Translations under genes and position numbers: made by a program
Assembly (NCBI RefSeq): GCF_002837185.1
Contig: NZ_KZ478012.1
Coordinates: forward strand, 1-64,000
Origin: Pseudomonas fluorescens
GTDB lineage: Bacteria > Pseudomonadota > Gammaproteobacteria > Pseudomonadales > Pseudomonadaceae
Direction: 5' to 3'
Length of the DNA: 64,000 nucleotides
Notes under the pieces: model-generated
Databases searched by the model: none
What the model saw: only the letters and a program-made list of their open reading frames with translations
What the model was told of the DNA's origin: nothing
Part shown: positions 44,608 through 53,796 of the stretch, piece by piece
How positions within the stretch are numbered: the first letter of the stretch is position 1
How the letters are laid out: the number at the start of each line of letters is the position of its first letter

Positions 44608-45475
44608 CGTTTCTGCGCATAACCACTGGACTCCAAAGAGATCCGCTACGTTTGAGTACCTTTTTGAGTACTTTTTCCGGAAAGACTCAAATTCGTATTG
44701 TTGCTGGATCCTCTCGGGTCGCCAGACGAGCATCGGGTGCGCAGCCCACCCTGCCTATCTCCGAATTCACCATTCGGCATGCCCGGCCTACGGGTAAATA
44801 ACGTCGGTATTACACCGCAAATAAAGTAAGCCGCACCCATCACCAGGAACCCCACGTCAATCCAGCCATGTGACCGCGTGCAGCTGCGGAGTGCTTTTGC
44901 ATCGTGCGCTCGGTGATATCCCCAGCACAGCGCCTGGAAGAGTTGTCGTTGAACCACACCGCCACCAGACATGAATCGGACCCGATGCGCATCCTGAAGC
45001 CATCCAGATGTGGGATGGCCAATCAGCAAGGAAATGAAGCGACTACAGGGCGGCGATCGATGACGCTTCGGGCCGTCAGCGCGGAATATTTCAGCGTGCA
45101 TCTGCGCGCATTATTGGCCGAGGGCAAGATCGCCCCGCTCGGCGAGCCAGTAGACGCCTGGGTCCTTGACCAGAATGATGGGACATTGATTGGCGATAGT
45201 CTCTGCCAGCGCCGGCTTCAGATCGCTGCCTTTGAAGAACAATGACAGGGTGGTCTCCTTGCAACAGCGGGGCTCCCCAACCGCAAGGGTAGGCGCCCCT
45301 GGGATGAAGGTATGACGCGGCCAATGCGCGGTTGACGCACCGCGGTCTTGAAGGCTTTGACCGTCTGGGACGTTGCCGACGACGCCAGCGAACATGCGGG
45401 CAGTGTGGTCGAATGCTTGGTAGTGGAGGTCCGTCAAGCCGCTTCAGGCACACGCCGGTTTATGGCCGGTGGTCG
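44608..45475. other. Accessory DNA without a clear gene
   Basis: This stretch after the tRNA has open frames in several phases but none I can support. The best is 45111-45437 on the minus strand (108 residues, start MTDLHYQAFDHTARMFAGVV, end WLAERGDLALGQ), which matches no family I know. Direct TTTGAGTACCTTTTTGAGTA at 44652-44671 is a short repeat (TTTGAGTAC twice). The codon bias is weak and the region looks like remnants of an integrated element. Confidence 0.4.
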
Positions 45476-45765
45476 TTACTCATCCAGCAGGAACACCGCA
45501 GTAAGGTTCCGGTCCGCTTCAGTGGAGATACAGAGGGTAAAGTCCTCACTGATGGCGCAGTACGACAGCAGGTAGCCGCCGAGTTCCAAAGCCGCTTCGT
45601 TGTTGCGTCGATGCTCTGAGCGCACATTGCCCCAATCGCCGCAGATGTGCCGGCGCACGTAGGGCAGCGAGTCGAGCAGATCCTGTCGGATCAGCCCGTC
45701 TGTGCAGCGGGAGAACGTCAGGCCGCCGAAGGGAATCGTGGCTTGAGGAGGACGAAGGTGGGCAT
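45476..45765 (-). pseudogene. Frameshifted accessory gene remnant
   Basis: The minus strand encodes LLDSLPYVRRHICGDWGNVR followed by NNEAALELGGYLLSYCAISE, DFTLCISTEADRNLTAVFLL and a stop, which strongly resembles a small plasmid/island-type protein (pattern RRHxxGDWGxxxxxDxxxN, then ITEADRSxTTxLLPxEY). The start in a different frame is MPTFVLLKPRFPSAA, followed by TGA; the frame must shift near 45715 to join both halves. The final ADRN and CIS positions also differ from the common pattern. Function of the intact family is unknown. Confidence 0.65.
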
Positions 45766-45857
45766 GGGGATACGCGGATCCTCCACGGCGATGGGGCTTC
45801 GTGCTCTAGCAGGGCAAACTGTTTCAGCGACGAGATCGCGGTCACATAGGTCACCTA

Positions 45858-46049
45858 CTACTGCTTGGGGTATTCGGACCGGCTGGCTTCCTTGACCGCA
45901 AACATCAGACAGCGCACCGCTTCACGATCCTGCTCCGACAATAAACGGTAGTAGCGGATCAGGCGCTCTTCCTCTCGGTTGAGTTGGCGGGCGCGCAGGG
46001 ATGTGCCGACGGCGCTACGCAGTGAGGAAATAAACGAAGTATTTAGCAT
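45858..46049 (-). CDS. Small hypothetical protein, 63 residues
   Basis: A short, charged, helical protein: SLRARQLNREEERLIRYYRL then LSEQDREAVRCLMFAVKEAS. It has no membrane part. It resembles the C-terminal tail of the XRE protein at 40778-41191 and may be the separated tail of a related regulator, with the DNA-binding part lost. AGGGCTAGGATC is upstream of the ATG. Reality uncertain but the residue pattern looks maintained. Confidence 0.5.
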   Translation of the reverse strand: MLNTSFISSLRSAVGTSLRARQLNREEERLIRYYRLLSEQDREAVRCLMFAVKEASRSEYPKQ

Positions 46050-46478
46050 GATCCTAGCCCTTCATGAGGTGAATGGAGGCATGGGCGGCTTGCCCATAAC
46101 AGCTAAATACATAACGTTTATCGGGGAAATGGGCTCGTCATTTTTCGTGACTATTGGGTTTTTCAGAAGGGGCCGTCGGAAGTGCTTGGCAAAGGTGTAG
46201 GAGCGATCCTTCAAGAGCGACTGAATAGAGGCACGATTGAGTGAAGAATCTGCCAACTGGCATCAATCATCAGGTTGCCGGTGGGAGGGAGTGGGCTTGT
46301 CAAAACATCGAGCACGCTGACAAAGGCATCGCCTGCCTTGAGCTGTCTCTCGCTCCCCACCTATTTCGTCCACAGTCGATTCAGCGGATTCCTACATCAT
46401 CAATAGACACCTGGCGGATGCTGCGGGCCGATGCAGGTGTAACGTGCTGAGCGTCTCAGGCATTTTCAGGGAATCAGC
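46050..46478. other. Intergenic region with no recognised feature
   Basis: About 430 bases of mixed composition. A few short open frames, none with a convincing start. No strong hairpin or repeat seen. Confidence 0.45.
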
Positions 46479-46973
46479 ATGGTCACGCGTTATGCAAAGT
46501 TGGTCCTGGTCGCGATGTTGGCGGTCTTCGCCGCGCTGGCAGCGTTCAATAACCTCACGGACTACGCCTCAAATTTCAACTTCGTCCGGCACGTACTGAG
46601 CATGGACACCACCTTCCCTGGCAACGCTGCCATGTCGCGCGCGATCAACGCCCCGTGGTTATGGCACGGTGCCTATTGGGCGATCATTGCAGGCGAGGCG
46701 CTGACGGCCCTGTTGCTGGCTGTTGGCGGGCTGATGTTGTGGCGCGTCCGGCGCAACTGCGCTCAGCAATTCAACCATGCCAAGGCCTTCGCCGTTGCGG
46801 GCCTAACCACGGGCCTGTTGGTGTGGTTCTTCGGCTTTATGGTGATTGGCGGCGAGTGGTTTTTGATGTGGCAATCCCAGGAGTGGAATGGTCAGAACGC
46901 AGCATTCAAATTCTATGCAGCCATTTTGGGCGTGCTGGTGTTTCTCAACCAGCCGGATGCGGATTGCGATTGA
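46479..46973 (+). CDS. DUF2165 family small membrane protein
   Basis: A 164-residue membrane protein with four helices, starting MVTRYAKLVLVAMLAVFAAL. The DUF2165 pattern is clear: NNLTDYASNFNFVRHVLSMD, then WHGAYWAIIAGEALTALLLA, the loop NHAKAFAVAG and FMVIGGEWFLMWQSQEWNGQ. AGGGAATCAGC precedes the ATG. The function of the family is unknown. It is bounded by degraded DNA and looks intact. Confidence 0.87.
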   Translation: MVTRYAKLVLVAMLAVFAALAAFNNLTDYASNFNFVRHVLSMDTTFPGNAAMSRAINAPWLWHGAYWAIIAGEALTALLLAVGGLMLWRVRRNCAQQFNHAKAFAVAGLTTGLLVWFFGFMVIGGEWFLMWQSQEWNGQNAAFKFYAAILGVLVFLNQPDADCD

Positions 46974-47037
46974 AACCCTTCATGCCTGTATCGGTGCGGA
47001 TAGCCGGTGCGCGCATTGCCCGCACCGGATGGCGGGC

Positions 47038-47337
47038 TTACTTCGTACACGTCAGTCGCGAATACGTTGGTGGCTCAAGCAGGATGCCCGGCGTCATGAA
47101 TGTCGAGCAGTTGAATACGCGTCCCTTCGCCGTCGTGGCTTTGAATGTCAGTTCAGCGCCGCCCAGGAAGTCTTCCTTGCCCTTGGTTACCGGACCCATG
47201 GTCAGTTCATCCGTGGAGGCCAGGCCGATCGTTTCGGCGGTGACTTTGTGTATCTGCAGAACGTTGGGATTCGTGGCGCAGCCTGCCAGCAGGCTGGTCA
47301 TTGCAAGCAGTAAAAGGGCGGTTGAGGTTCTGGTCAC
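47038..47337 (-). CDS. Small lipoprotein of unknown function
   Basis: A 99-residue protein with a lipoprotein signal (MTRTSTALLLLAMTSLLAGC, Cys20) and a compact mature part (IHKVTAETIGLASTDELTMG; KATTAKGRVFNCSTFMTPGI), ending in YSRLTCTK. Two later Cys could form a disulfide in the periplasm. AAGGAGCCACACCC is an excellent ribosome-binding site. It is convergent with the DUF2165 gene. No family recognised. Confidence 0.8.
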   Translation of the reverse strand: MTRTSTALLLLAMTSLLAGCATNPNVLQIHKVTAETIGLASTDELTMGPVTKGKEDFLGGAELTFKATTAKGRVFNCSTFMTPGILLEPPTYSRLTCTK

Positions 47338-47912
47338 GGGTGTGGCTCCTTGCGAGTGGCGGCGACAGGGTGGTGTGCGACGTGCCGCCTATAAAGAATC
47401 ATGAGGGAACAGAGATTTGCCCTACGGCGGCCGAGTCTAGGAGCCTGTGGTTGGCCCCACAATCACTCGGAAAGAATCGAGATGGAACCCACGGCAGAGT
47501 GTTCGTGGGGATGACAGAAATCGGCTACAGCGCGCAGATTGAGGAATCGTTCCGGATCGTTAGGGGCCGTGCCTTCCGAGTGCGCAGCTAGTGCTCATTA
47601 CCTTCAAATGGGGAGGACAGTGCTGTTTTTGACCTCGCTTAAGCTTGGTGCGACAAGAAGGTATGTAGGAATTTGCCTTGTTTTTCTGTCGAAAGTTCTC
47701 TTCGGCTATGTGGGGGCTAGTAATAAATCCTTGAAATACTTCATTCTTGAAATGAAGGAACTAGGCGCAACACTTGTAAGCGCTTATGACCTCTGAAAGG
47801 GAATTATGTGCTGCAGTTGGTGGCGCTCGTGCTCGCCAGCTAAAGGTATGGGTTCCAGTCTAAGTTTTCGCACCAGCATCAGCTGTTGAAAAAGTGTCTG
47901 GAGGAAGGGGTT
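47338..47912. other. Intergenic region before the T6SS cluster
   Basis: About 570 bases with relatively low GC. It must contain the promoter of the tssB-led operon. I looked for a sigma-54 -24/-12 element (GG-N10-GC), as used by some T6SS clusters, and did not find a good one. An 85-codon frame at 47539-47796 has no coding signal. Confidence 0.5.
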
Positions 47913-48416
47913 ATGGCTACAAACAGTTTTCAGAATGAGGTGCCCAAGGCACGAGTTAATATCAAACTTGATCTGCATACCGGTGGTGCTCAGAAGAAAG
48001 TTGAATTACCGCTCAAGCTGATGGTGATGGGCGACTACAGCAATGGCAAGGAGCAGCGCCCGCTCTCTGAGCGAGGCAAGATAGACATCAATAAAAATAA
48101 CTTTGACAGCGTCTTGGGCGAGTTCTCACCTAGTCTCAAGTTCGCCGTTGATAATACGTTGGCTGATGACGCGTCCGACACCTCTGTCGAGCTGAAGTTT
48201 CAGAGCATAAAGGACTTCGAACCCGAGCAGGTGGCCCGTCAGATCCCACAGCTGCGCGCCTTGCTGGCCATGCGTAACCTGTTGCGTGATCTTAAGTCGA
48301 ACCTATTGGACAACGTGACTTTTCGTCATGAGCTGGAGCGGATCCTCAAGGATGACGCACTCAGCGAGGAGCTGCGCGTTGAGTTGGCTGCTTTGGCACC
48401 CAAAGACGAACGTTAA
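47913..48416 (+). CDS. tssB: T6SS sheath small subunit TssB
   Basis: A 167-residue TssB (VipA). It starts MATNSFQNEVPKARVNIKLD at 47913 after GGAGGAAGGGGTT. Family blocks: KKVELPLKLMVMGDYSNGKE, FDSVLGEFSPSLKFAVDN and QIPQLRALLAMRNLLRDLKS. With TssC it polymerises into the contractile cytoplasmic sheath around the Hcp tube. First gene of the cluster within the window; tssC follows after 33 bases. Confidence 0.96.
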   Translation: MATNSFQNEVPKARVNIKLDLHTGGAQKKVELPLKLMVMGDYSNGKEQRPLSERGKIDINKNNFDSVLGEFSPSLKFAVDNTLADDASDTSVELKFQSIKDFEPEQVARQIPQLRALLAMRNLLRDLKSNLLDNVTFRHELERILKDDALSEELRVELAALAPKDER

Positions 48417-48449
48417 TTCATATCGGTTGTTTTAAAGGGAAGTTAAATT

Positions 48450-49988
48450 ATGTCCGTAGAGAACTCTAGCGTGCAATCGCGCGGCGCCACAGTATTGTCT
48501 GAAGCGTCTGCTGGCGTTTATGGTGATCTGTTTAATAAAATCAACTTGAGCCCCGTCACCACGTTGGGGGGTATTGAAGTTTTTCAGCGCTCCGAGGCGC
48601 TGTCTGAGGTGTCGGTCGATGAGCGAGTAACGGCCGCCGTCAGTGTATTCTTACAGTTGCTCAAGCAATCTTCACAAAAAGTCGAACGTTTGGATAAGGT
48701 TCTACTGGATGTGCATATCGCTTCGTTGGACATGCAAATCAGTCGGCAACTTGATGCCGTCATGCATCACCCGGACTTTCAGCGCGTCGAGTCAACTTGG
48801 CGCGGCGTTAAATCGCTGATTGATCAAACGGATTTCCGTCAAAATGTTCGTATAGAGCTATTGGACGTCAGCAAGGATCACTTGGTGCAGGATTTCGAGG
48901 ATGCCCCGGAAGTCGCCCAGAGTGGCTTGTATCTGCATACCTATACTCAGGAATACGATACTCCGGGTGGCGAGCCGATTGCCGCGGCCATTTCCAGCTA
49001 CGAATTTGACCGCAGCCCGCAGGACATTTCCCTGCTGCGTAACATCTCAAAGGTCGCCGCTGCCGCGCATATGCCGTTCGTGGGTTCCGTGGGCCCGGCC
49101 TTCTTTGGCAAGGCGTCGATGGAAGAGGTCGCCGCGATCAAGGACATCGGCAACTACTTTGACCGTGCCGAATACATCAAGTGGAAGGCTTTCCGCGACA
49201 GCGATGATGCACGTTACATCGGGCTGACCATGCCGCGCGTTCTGGGGCGACTGCCCTATGGGCCTGATACCGCTCCCGTGCGCAGTTTCAATTACATTGA
49301 AAGCGTCAAGGGGCCGGATCACGACAAGTACCTGTGGACCAATGCGTCGTTTGCGTTTGCCGCCAACATGGTCAAAAGTTTCATCAGCAATGGCTGGTGC
49401 GTACAGATTCGTGGGCCACAGTCCGGCGGTGCCGTCACTGAGTTGCCAATCCACTTGTACGACTTGGGCACCGGCAGCCAGGTCAAGATCCCTTCTGAAG
49501 TGATGATCCCGGAAACGCGTGAGTTTGAATTTGCCAATCTCGGTTTTATTCCGCTTTCGTACTACAAGAATCGTGACTATGCGTGCTTCTTCTCGGCCAA
49601 CTCTGCGCAAAAGCCTGCGCTTTACGATACGGCCGACGCCACGGCCAACAGTCGAATCAACGCCCGCCTGCCCTACATTTTCCTGCTCTCACGCATCGCC
49701 CATTATCTGAAATTGATCCAGCGCGAAAATATCGGCACGACCAAGGACCGTCGTTTGCTGGAGCTTGAACTGAACAAATGGATCGGTGGGCTGGTAACAG
49801 AGATGACTGACCCCGGCGATGACTTGCAGGCCTCACACCCTCTACGGGATGCGAAGGTCACAGTGGAAGATATCGAGGACAACCCGGGATTCTTCCGAGT
49901 CAAGTTGTACGCCGTGCCGCACTTCCAGGTCGAGGGTATGGACGTGAACCTGTCGTTGGTTTCGCAGATGCCCAAGGCCAAAGCCTGA
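48450..49988 (+). CDS. tssC: T6SS sheath large subunit TssC
   Basis: A 512-residue TssC (VipB), the main sheath protein. Typical blocks: HHPDFQRVESTWRGVKSLID, SLLRNISKVAAAAHMPFVGS, FRDSDDARYIGLTMPRVLGR LPYG in direct succession, and YACFFSANSAQKPALYDTADATAN in the same region, ending NPGFFRVKLYAVPHFQVEGM. AAGGGAAGTTAAATT precedes the ATG. The length is normal. It interlocks with TssB, and ClpV later disassembles the contracted sheath. Confidence 0.96.
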   Translation: MSVENSSVQSRGATVLSEASAGVYGDLFNKINLSPVTTLGGIEVFQRSEALSEVSVDERVTAAVSVFLQLLKQSSQKVERLDKVLLDVHIASLDMQISRQLDAVMHHPDFQRVESTWRGVKSLIDQTDFRQNVRIELLDVSKDHLVQDFEDAPEVAQSGLYLHTYTQEYDTPGGEPIAAAISSYEFDRSPQDISLLRNISKVAAAAHMPFVGSVGPAFFGKASMEEVAAIKDIGNYFDRAEYIKWKAFRDSDDARYIGLTMPRVLGRLPYGPDTAPVRSFNYIESVKGPDHDKYLWTNASFAFAANMVKSFISNGWCVQIRGPQSGGAVTELPIHLYDLGTGSQVKIPSEVMIPETREFEFANLGFIPLSYYKNRDYACFFSANSAQKPALYDTADATANSRINARLPYIFLLSRIAHYLKLIQRENIGTTKDRRLLELELNKWIGGLVTEMTDPGDDLQASHPLRDAKVTVEDIEDNPGFFRVKLYAVPHFQVEGMDVNLSLVSQMPKAKA

Positions 49989-50011
49989 CTCAGTCGTAGG
50001 GAAACGATGCC

Positions 50012-51367
50012 ATGAAGATCGATCGCCCTCTATGGGCTGCCGGGGCGCTGCTGTGCCCGCAGCAATTCCAGCAGCAGGCGCGCTGGGAGGCTTGGGCCAA
50101 CGAGCAGCTCTCCCGTCTGACCTTGGTTCATCCTTGGGGGGTCCAGGTCGTTGAGTTTGACCCGCAGGCTTTGCGGCTGGGTAAGCTCAAGGCGACCCAA
50201 CTGCGTGCGCGAATGCCGGATGGCACCTGGATCGACACTGAGCAGGCAGACCACCTGCCTCCGGCCTTGGAGCTGGCACAGCTACTGGCTGACGACGATC
50301 AGCACGCGTTGTTGCACTTGGCCTTGCCGCTGGAGCAGGCCAATGGCAACAACTGCCTGTTTGAGGGCGGCAGAGTTGATCGACCGCTGCGCTTTCGCCA
50401 GTCGTGGCGCGAGGTACAAGACACCTATGCGGATGAAGTTCAGACAATCGGTGTGATGGAACATGCACTGAGCCTGCGTCTGCAGCGCGATGACAATGCC
50501 GATTACATGACCTGCCCGATCGCGCGACTGGTGCGTGACGGGCAGGGCGCCTGGAGCCTCGACCCGGCCTATGTGCCGCCGCTGCTGAGCTTCGCTGCCC
50601 ATGCCGGGTTGTTGAACCAGTTGGACAACCTGTTGACGCAACTGTCGGCCAAGCGGCAACGGCTGATGGGCATGCGCCGCGAAAGCAATCAACGTATGGC
50701 CGATTTTGCCGTGGCCGATGTGTCGCTGTTCTGGTTGCTCAATGCCTTGAATACCTACCAGCCTGTCTTGGCGGACCTTCAGGCGTTTCCCGCACGACCC
50801 CCCGAGCAGGTCTATCAGCAGCTGATAAAGCTGGCCGGCAGTCTGCTCACGTTCTCATTGGAGCACGATCTCGACAAGATTCCAGCCTACCGGCACGAGT
50901 CTTTGGAGGCGGTGTTCCCACCACTGATGCACACCATTTCGCTGCTGCTGGAAGCCAGCCTGCCGTCGCGGGTGCTTGCCTTGGAACTGGAAGAGCATGG
51001 TGCCAATCGTTGGCAGGTCACATTGAACGACCCTCGCCTGCGCGAGCGTGAGGGTGCTGATTTCTATCTGTCGGTGCGTTGCCGATTGCCCGCCGCGCAG
51101 TTGCAGGACCAGTTTCCACGCCTGTGCAAGATCGGCACGCCCGACGAGGTCAATTACCTGGTCAACGCCGCACTCGACGGCGTTCCACTGCAATCCCTCA
51201 GCCATGTGCCGGCTGCGATTCCGTTGCGTCTGGAAAACCAGTATTTCGCGCTGGACCTCGATCATTCCAAAGGGCAGGCGGTGCTGGACGAAGGGGTATG
51301 CGCGTTCTATGTGCCAAGCACCTTGGCCGATGTGAAGCTTGAACTGTTTGCGGTGCTGCGCTCATGA
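50012..51367 (+). CDS. tssK: T6SS baseplate protein TssK
   Basis: A 451-residue TssK: MKIDRPLWAAGALLCPQQFQ with the conserved Pro-Gln-Phe-Gln start, the middle RRESNQRMADFAVADVSLFW block, and LQSLSHVPAAIPLRLENQYF near the end. It links the baseplate to the membrane complex as a trimer in E. coli. The stop overlaps the ATG of tssL by four bases (ATGA), so translation is coupled. TssF, TssG and TssE, its baseplate partners, are not in the window. Confidence 0.94.
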   Translation: MKIDRPLWAAGALLCPQQFQQQARWEAWANEQLSRLTLVHPWGVQVVEFDPQALRLGKLKATQLRARMPDGTWIDTEQADHLPPALELAQLLADDDQHALLHLALPLEQANGNNCLFEGGRVDRPLRFRQSWREVQDTYADEVQTIGVMEHALSLRLQRDDNADYMTCPIARLVRDGQGAWSLDPAYVPPLLSFAAHAGLLNQLDNLLTQLSAKRQRLMGMRRESNQRMADFAVADVSLFWLLNALNTYQPVLADLQAFPARPPEQVYQQLIKLAGSLLTFSLEHDLDKIPAYRHESLEAVFPPLMHTISLLLEASLPSRVLALELEEHGANRWQVTLNDPRLREREGADFYLSVRCRLPAAQLQDQFPRLCKIGTPDEVNYLVNAALDGVPLQSLSHVPAAIPLRLENQYFALDLDHSKGQAVLDEGVCAFYVPSTLADVKLELFAVLRS

Positions 51368-52047
51368 ACCTGACTGCCTCCAAGGAACGTACCGCAATGG
51401 CCGTGGATATTGATGCGCTGTTGCAGGACAGCTACCTGCTGGTGGTTGAGTTGCGCCAGGGCGCCTCCGTGCCGCGCAGCCAGGACCTGTCTCAGCTGTG
51501 TGTTAAGCAGGTTGAACACGTTCGGCAGCAGTTGAAAGTGGCGGGCCTGAGCCAGCGCAGCATCGATCACATCAGCCATGCGCAGTGCGCGTTGCTCGAT
51601 GAAACCGTACTCACTTGCGCCAAAGATGACGCGCACGCCTTTTGGGCCAGCGAACCGTTGCAGACCAAGTTTTTCAATCGCAATCAGGCGGGCGAGTTTC
51701 TGTATGAAGACATGCGCGACGTCTTGCGCGAGCCTGCGCCCGATCGGCATGTGCTGACGGCCTTTCAACGCGTACTCATGTTGGGGTTTCGTGGGCGCTA
51801 CCGTGATCTGAGTGATCCAGAGCGGGAACAGTTACTGGTTGACCTCAGTGCACGGATTACGCCACTTCGGGTCAGTCAAAGCCTGATGACGCAGGCGAAC
51901 GGCAGTGAGCTGATCGCAGGCCTGGCTTGGCTGCGCTCACCTCTGGTCCATGTAGTGGCCGTGGGGATGACACTTACGGCCATTTGGTGGGGATTGGATC
52001 ATCTGCTGAGCGACGCTGTTGCCTCGCTCTTGCCGGATCAGGGGTGA
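51364..52047 (+). CDS. tssL: T6SS membrane-complex protein TssL (DotU-like)
   Basis: A 227-residue DotU/IcmH-family protein: cytoplasmic domain (SYLLVVELRQGASVPRSQDL; QCALLDETVLTCAKDDAHAF; FYEDMR-like block YEDMRDVLREPAPDRHVL) and one C-terminal membrane helix (VHVVAVGMTLTAIWWGLDHL). There is no fused peptidoglycan-binding domain; the next gene carries one instead. ATG 51364 overlaps the tssK stop; an alternative ATG at 51397 has AAGGAACG upstream and cannot be excluded. Confidence 0.93.
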   Translation: MNLTASKERTAMAVDIDALLQDSYLLVVELRQGASVPRSQDLSQLCVKQVEHVRQQLKVAGLSQRSIDHISHAQCALLDETVLTCAKDDAHAFWASEPLQTKFFNRNQAGEFLYEDMRDVLREPAPDRHVLTAFQRVLMLGFRGRYRDLSDPEREQLLVDLSARITPLRVSQSLMTQANGSELIAGLAWLRSPLVHVVAVGMTLTAIWWGLDHLLSDAVASLLPDQG

Positions 52048-52054
52048 AGGCGAG

Positions 52055-53773
52055 ATGACCGTGAACCTGCATCGAGTTCTTTGCCTGTGGGCGGGCGCTC
52101 TGACCTTCGTGTTGCTGGCCATTATTCCACTCGGCATGTGGGCGCGGGCGTCGGGTGTGATGATTACCGTGGGTTTCGTTGTGTGGGCTTGGATGCTGTT
52201 GGGGCATCGTGCACTTCAATACCGTGGATTGGTTTCATTGGCCGATAACAGGGTCCTGCCTGCGGCAGCATTTCGTCATCCTGTCGTGCTGGTCTGCGGT
52301 GATGGCCTGGATGGACTGTTCAGCGGGGCTCCCGCCGAACAGATGGCCCTGCGCGTAACCGAACAAGGTTGCTATATCCGTGTTCCCAGTCTGGAACAAC
52401 TGGTAGCCGTCACCGATGGACTCTTGGCGCTACGTCCAAGCTGGCGCGCGCAACTCAGTGTTATGTTCACCGTTAACCCCGGTGCGCATAGTGATGGTGC
52501 TGTACTCGCCGGCCAGGTGCGGGCCCTCAGCCACCAATTGACCCTGGTACGTAAACGCGGCATTGCCCTGCCGTTATTGCTGGTGAGCTACGTGCAAACC
52601 TTGCAGGGCGAGGATCCTTGGTTCAGTTGGGTCAATGGCCAGTCTGACGTTCTTGTGCGGGATGCGGGTGCGTGTGTCAGCTTGGATGAGTGGCAGCAGC
52701 ACACCGCAGACTCGTCCGTACAGTCGGCGCGGATGCACGCAGGTGTACAACTGAACAATGTCGTTGCCTGGTTGCACGACGCGGTGCTGCCGTACCTTGC
52801 CACTCGCCGTGCTCCAGGGGTGGCGTCGGTTTGTGCGGTCAGGCTGGTACCGGCTTTGCCCAGCGCCGTGGAGGGCAATCTGTGGCAGCAATGGTTGCGC
52901 AGCAGAGTAGCGCTGGCTGACAGCCGATCGGCATCGAAGGATGCGGTTTTGCCTTTCCCGGATCCTCTACTCAACCTGCTCCCGCTCGGCCCGCTGCGCG
53001 CTCCTGTGCAGCGGGCAAGCGTCGCGGCACTGTGGCTATTCGCCCTTGCCGGTGCCGTGGCACTCGCAAGCTCAGCGTGGCAGAACACCTTGTTGGTACG
53101 CCAGGTCAGTGACGACCTGCGGCGTTACGCGGCCGTCCCTCAGCCGACTCAACGTAGCCAGCGCGAGTTTCTTTGGCGTGACGACGCCGTGACCGTTCTT
53201 CGCCAGGACGCCCAGCGCCTGGACGCCTACTACCGGCACGGCGTCCCCCTGGCATTCGGCCTGGGCCTGTACCGCGGCGAACGCCTGCGCGCGCCGCTGC
53301 TGGCAGTGCTGGCCGCGCATGTTGAGCCGCCGTCGGCCACACCGCCCACGCAAATTGCCAACCCCGTACGGCTGGACAGCCTGTCGCTATTCGCGACCGG
53401 CAGTGCCCAGCTCAAGCCGGATTCGACCAAAGTCCTGATCAATGCGCTGGTCGGCATCAAGGCGCAGCCAGGCTGGCTGATCGTGATCGCCGGGCATACC
53501 GACGCTACCGGCGACTCGCATAACAACCTTCGGCTATCTCACGCCCGCGCCGCCGCCGTGCATGCCTGGATGCAGCGGATGGGCGGCATGCCCGACAGCT
53601 GTTTTGCGGTGCAGGGCTTCGGCGCCAGCCAGCCGGTCGCCAGTAACGACACCGAAGCGGGGCGTGCAGCCAATCGCCGCGTAGATATCCGTCTGGTACC
53701 GGAGGCAGGGGCGTGTGTGCTCTCTACCGCGGAGCCGGACAGGCAACCCCCTGTCGCATCCCGCGACAGTTAA
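52055..53773 (+). CDS. T6SS-associated membrane protein with C-terminal OmpA domain
   Basis: A 572-residue protein: two N-terminal helices (VLCLWAGALTFVLLAIIPLG; GVMITVGFVVWAWMLLGHRA), a cytoplasmic part of about 280 residues, a third helix near 340 (VAALWLFALAGAVALASSAW), then a periplasmic region ending in an OmpA-like peptidoglycan-binding domain (GHTDATGDSHNNLRLSHARA, GRAANRRVDIRLVP, with the Asp and Arg that hold diaminopimelate). The helix layout repeats that of TssM. Since TssL here lacks an OmpA domain, this protein probably anchors the membrane complex to the cell wall. GAAGGCGAG precedes ATG 52055, seven bases after tssL. Confidence 0.87.
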   Translation: MTVNLHRVLCLWAGALTFVLLAIIPLGMWARASGVMITVGFVVWAWMLLGHRALQYRGLVSLADNRVLPAAAFRHPVVLVCGDGLDGLFSGAPAEQMALRVTEQGCYIRVPSLEQLVAVTDGLLALRPSWRAQLSVMFTVNPGAHSDGAVLAGQVRALSHQLTLVRKRGIALPLLLVSYVQTLQGEDPWFSWVNGQSDVLVRDAGACVSLDEWQQHTADSSVQSARMHAGVQLNNVVAWLHDAVLPYLATRRAPGVASVCAVRLVPALPSAVEGNLWQQWLRSRVALADSRSASKDAVLPFPDPLLNLLPLGPLRAPVQRASVAALWLFALAGAVALASSAWQNTLLVRQVSDDLRRYAAVPQPTQRSQREFLWRDDAVTVLRQDAQRLDAYYRHGVPLAFGLGLYRGERLRAPLLAVLAAHVEPPSATPPTQIANPVRLDSLSLFATGSAQLKPDSTKVLINALVGIKAQPGWLIVIAGHTDATGDSHNNLRLSHARAAAVHAWMQRMGGMPDSCFAVQGFGASQPVASNDTEAGRAANRRVDIRLVPEAGACVLSTAEPDRQPPVASRDS

Positions 53774-53796
53774 ATTTCCAAGAAAAGGAGCTTCAC

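Noticed and set aside
47539..47796. 85-codon open frame before the T6SS cluster
   Set aside because: No ribosome-binding site, unusual codon use and no recognisable pattern.
47640..47912. Sigma-54 promoter before tssB
   Set aside because: TGGCGCTCGTGCTCGC at 47829 looks similar, but the GG and GC are not 10 bases apart as needed.
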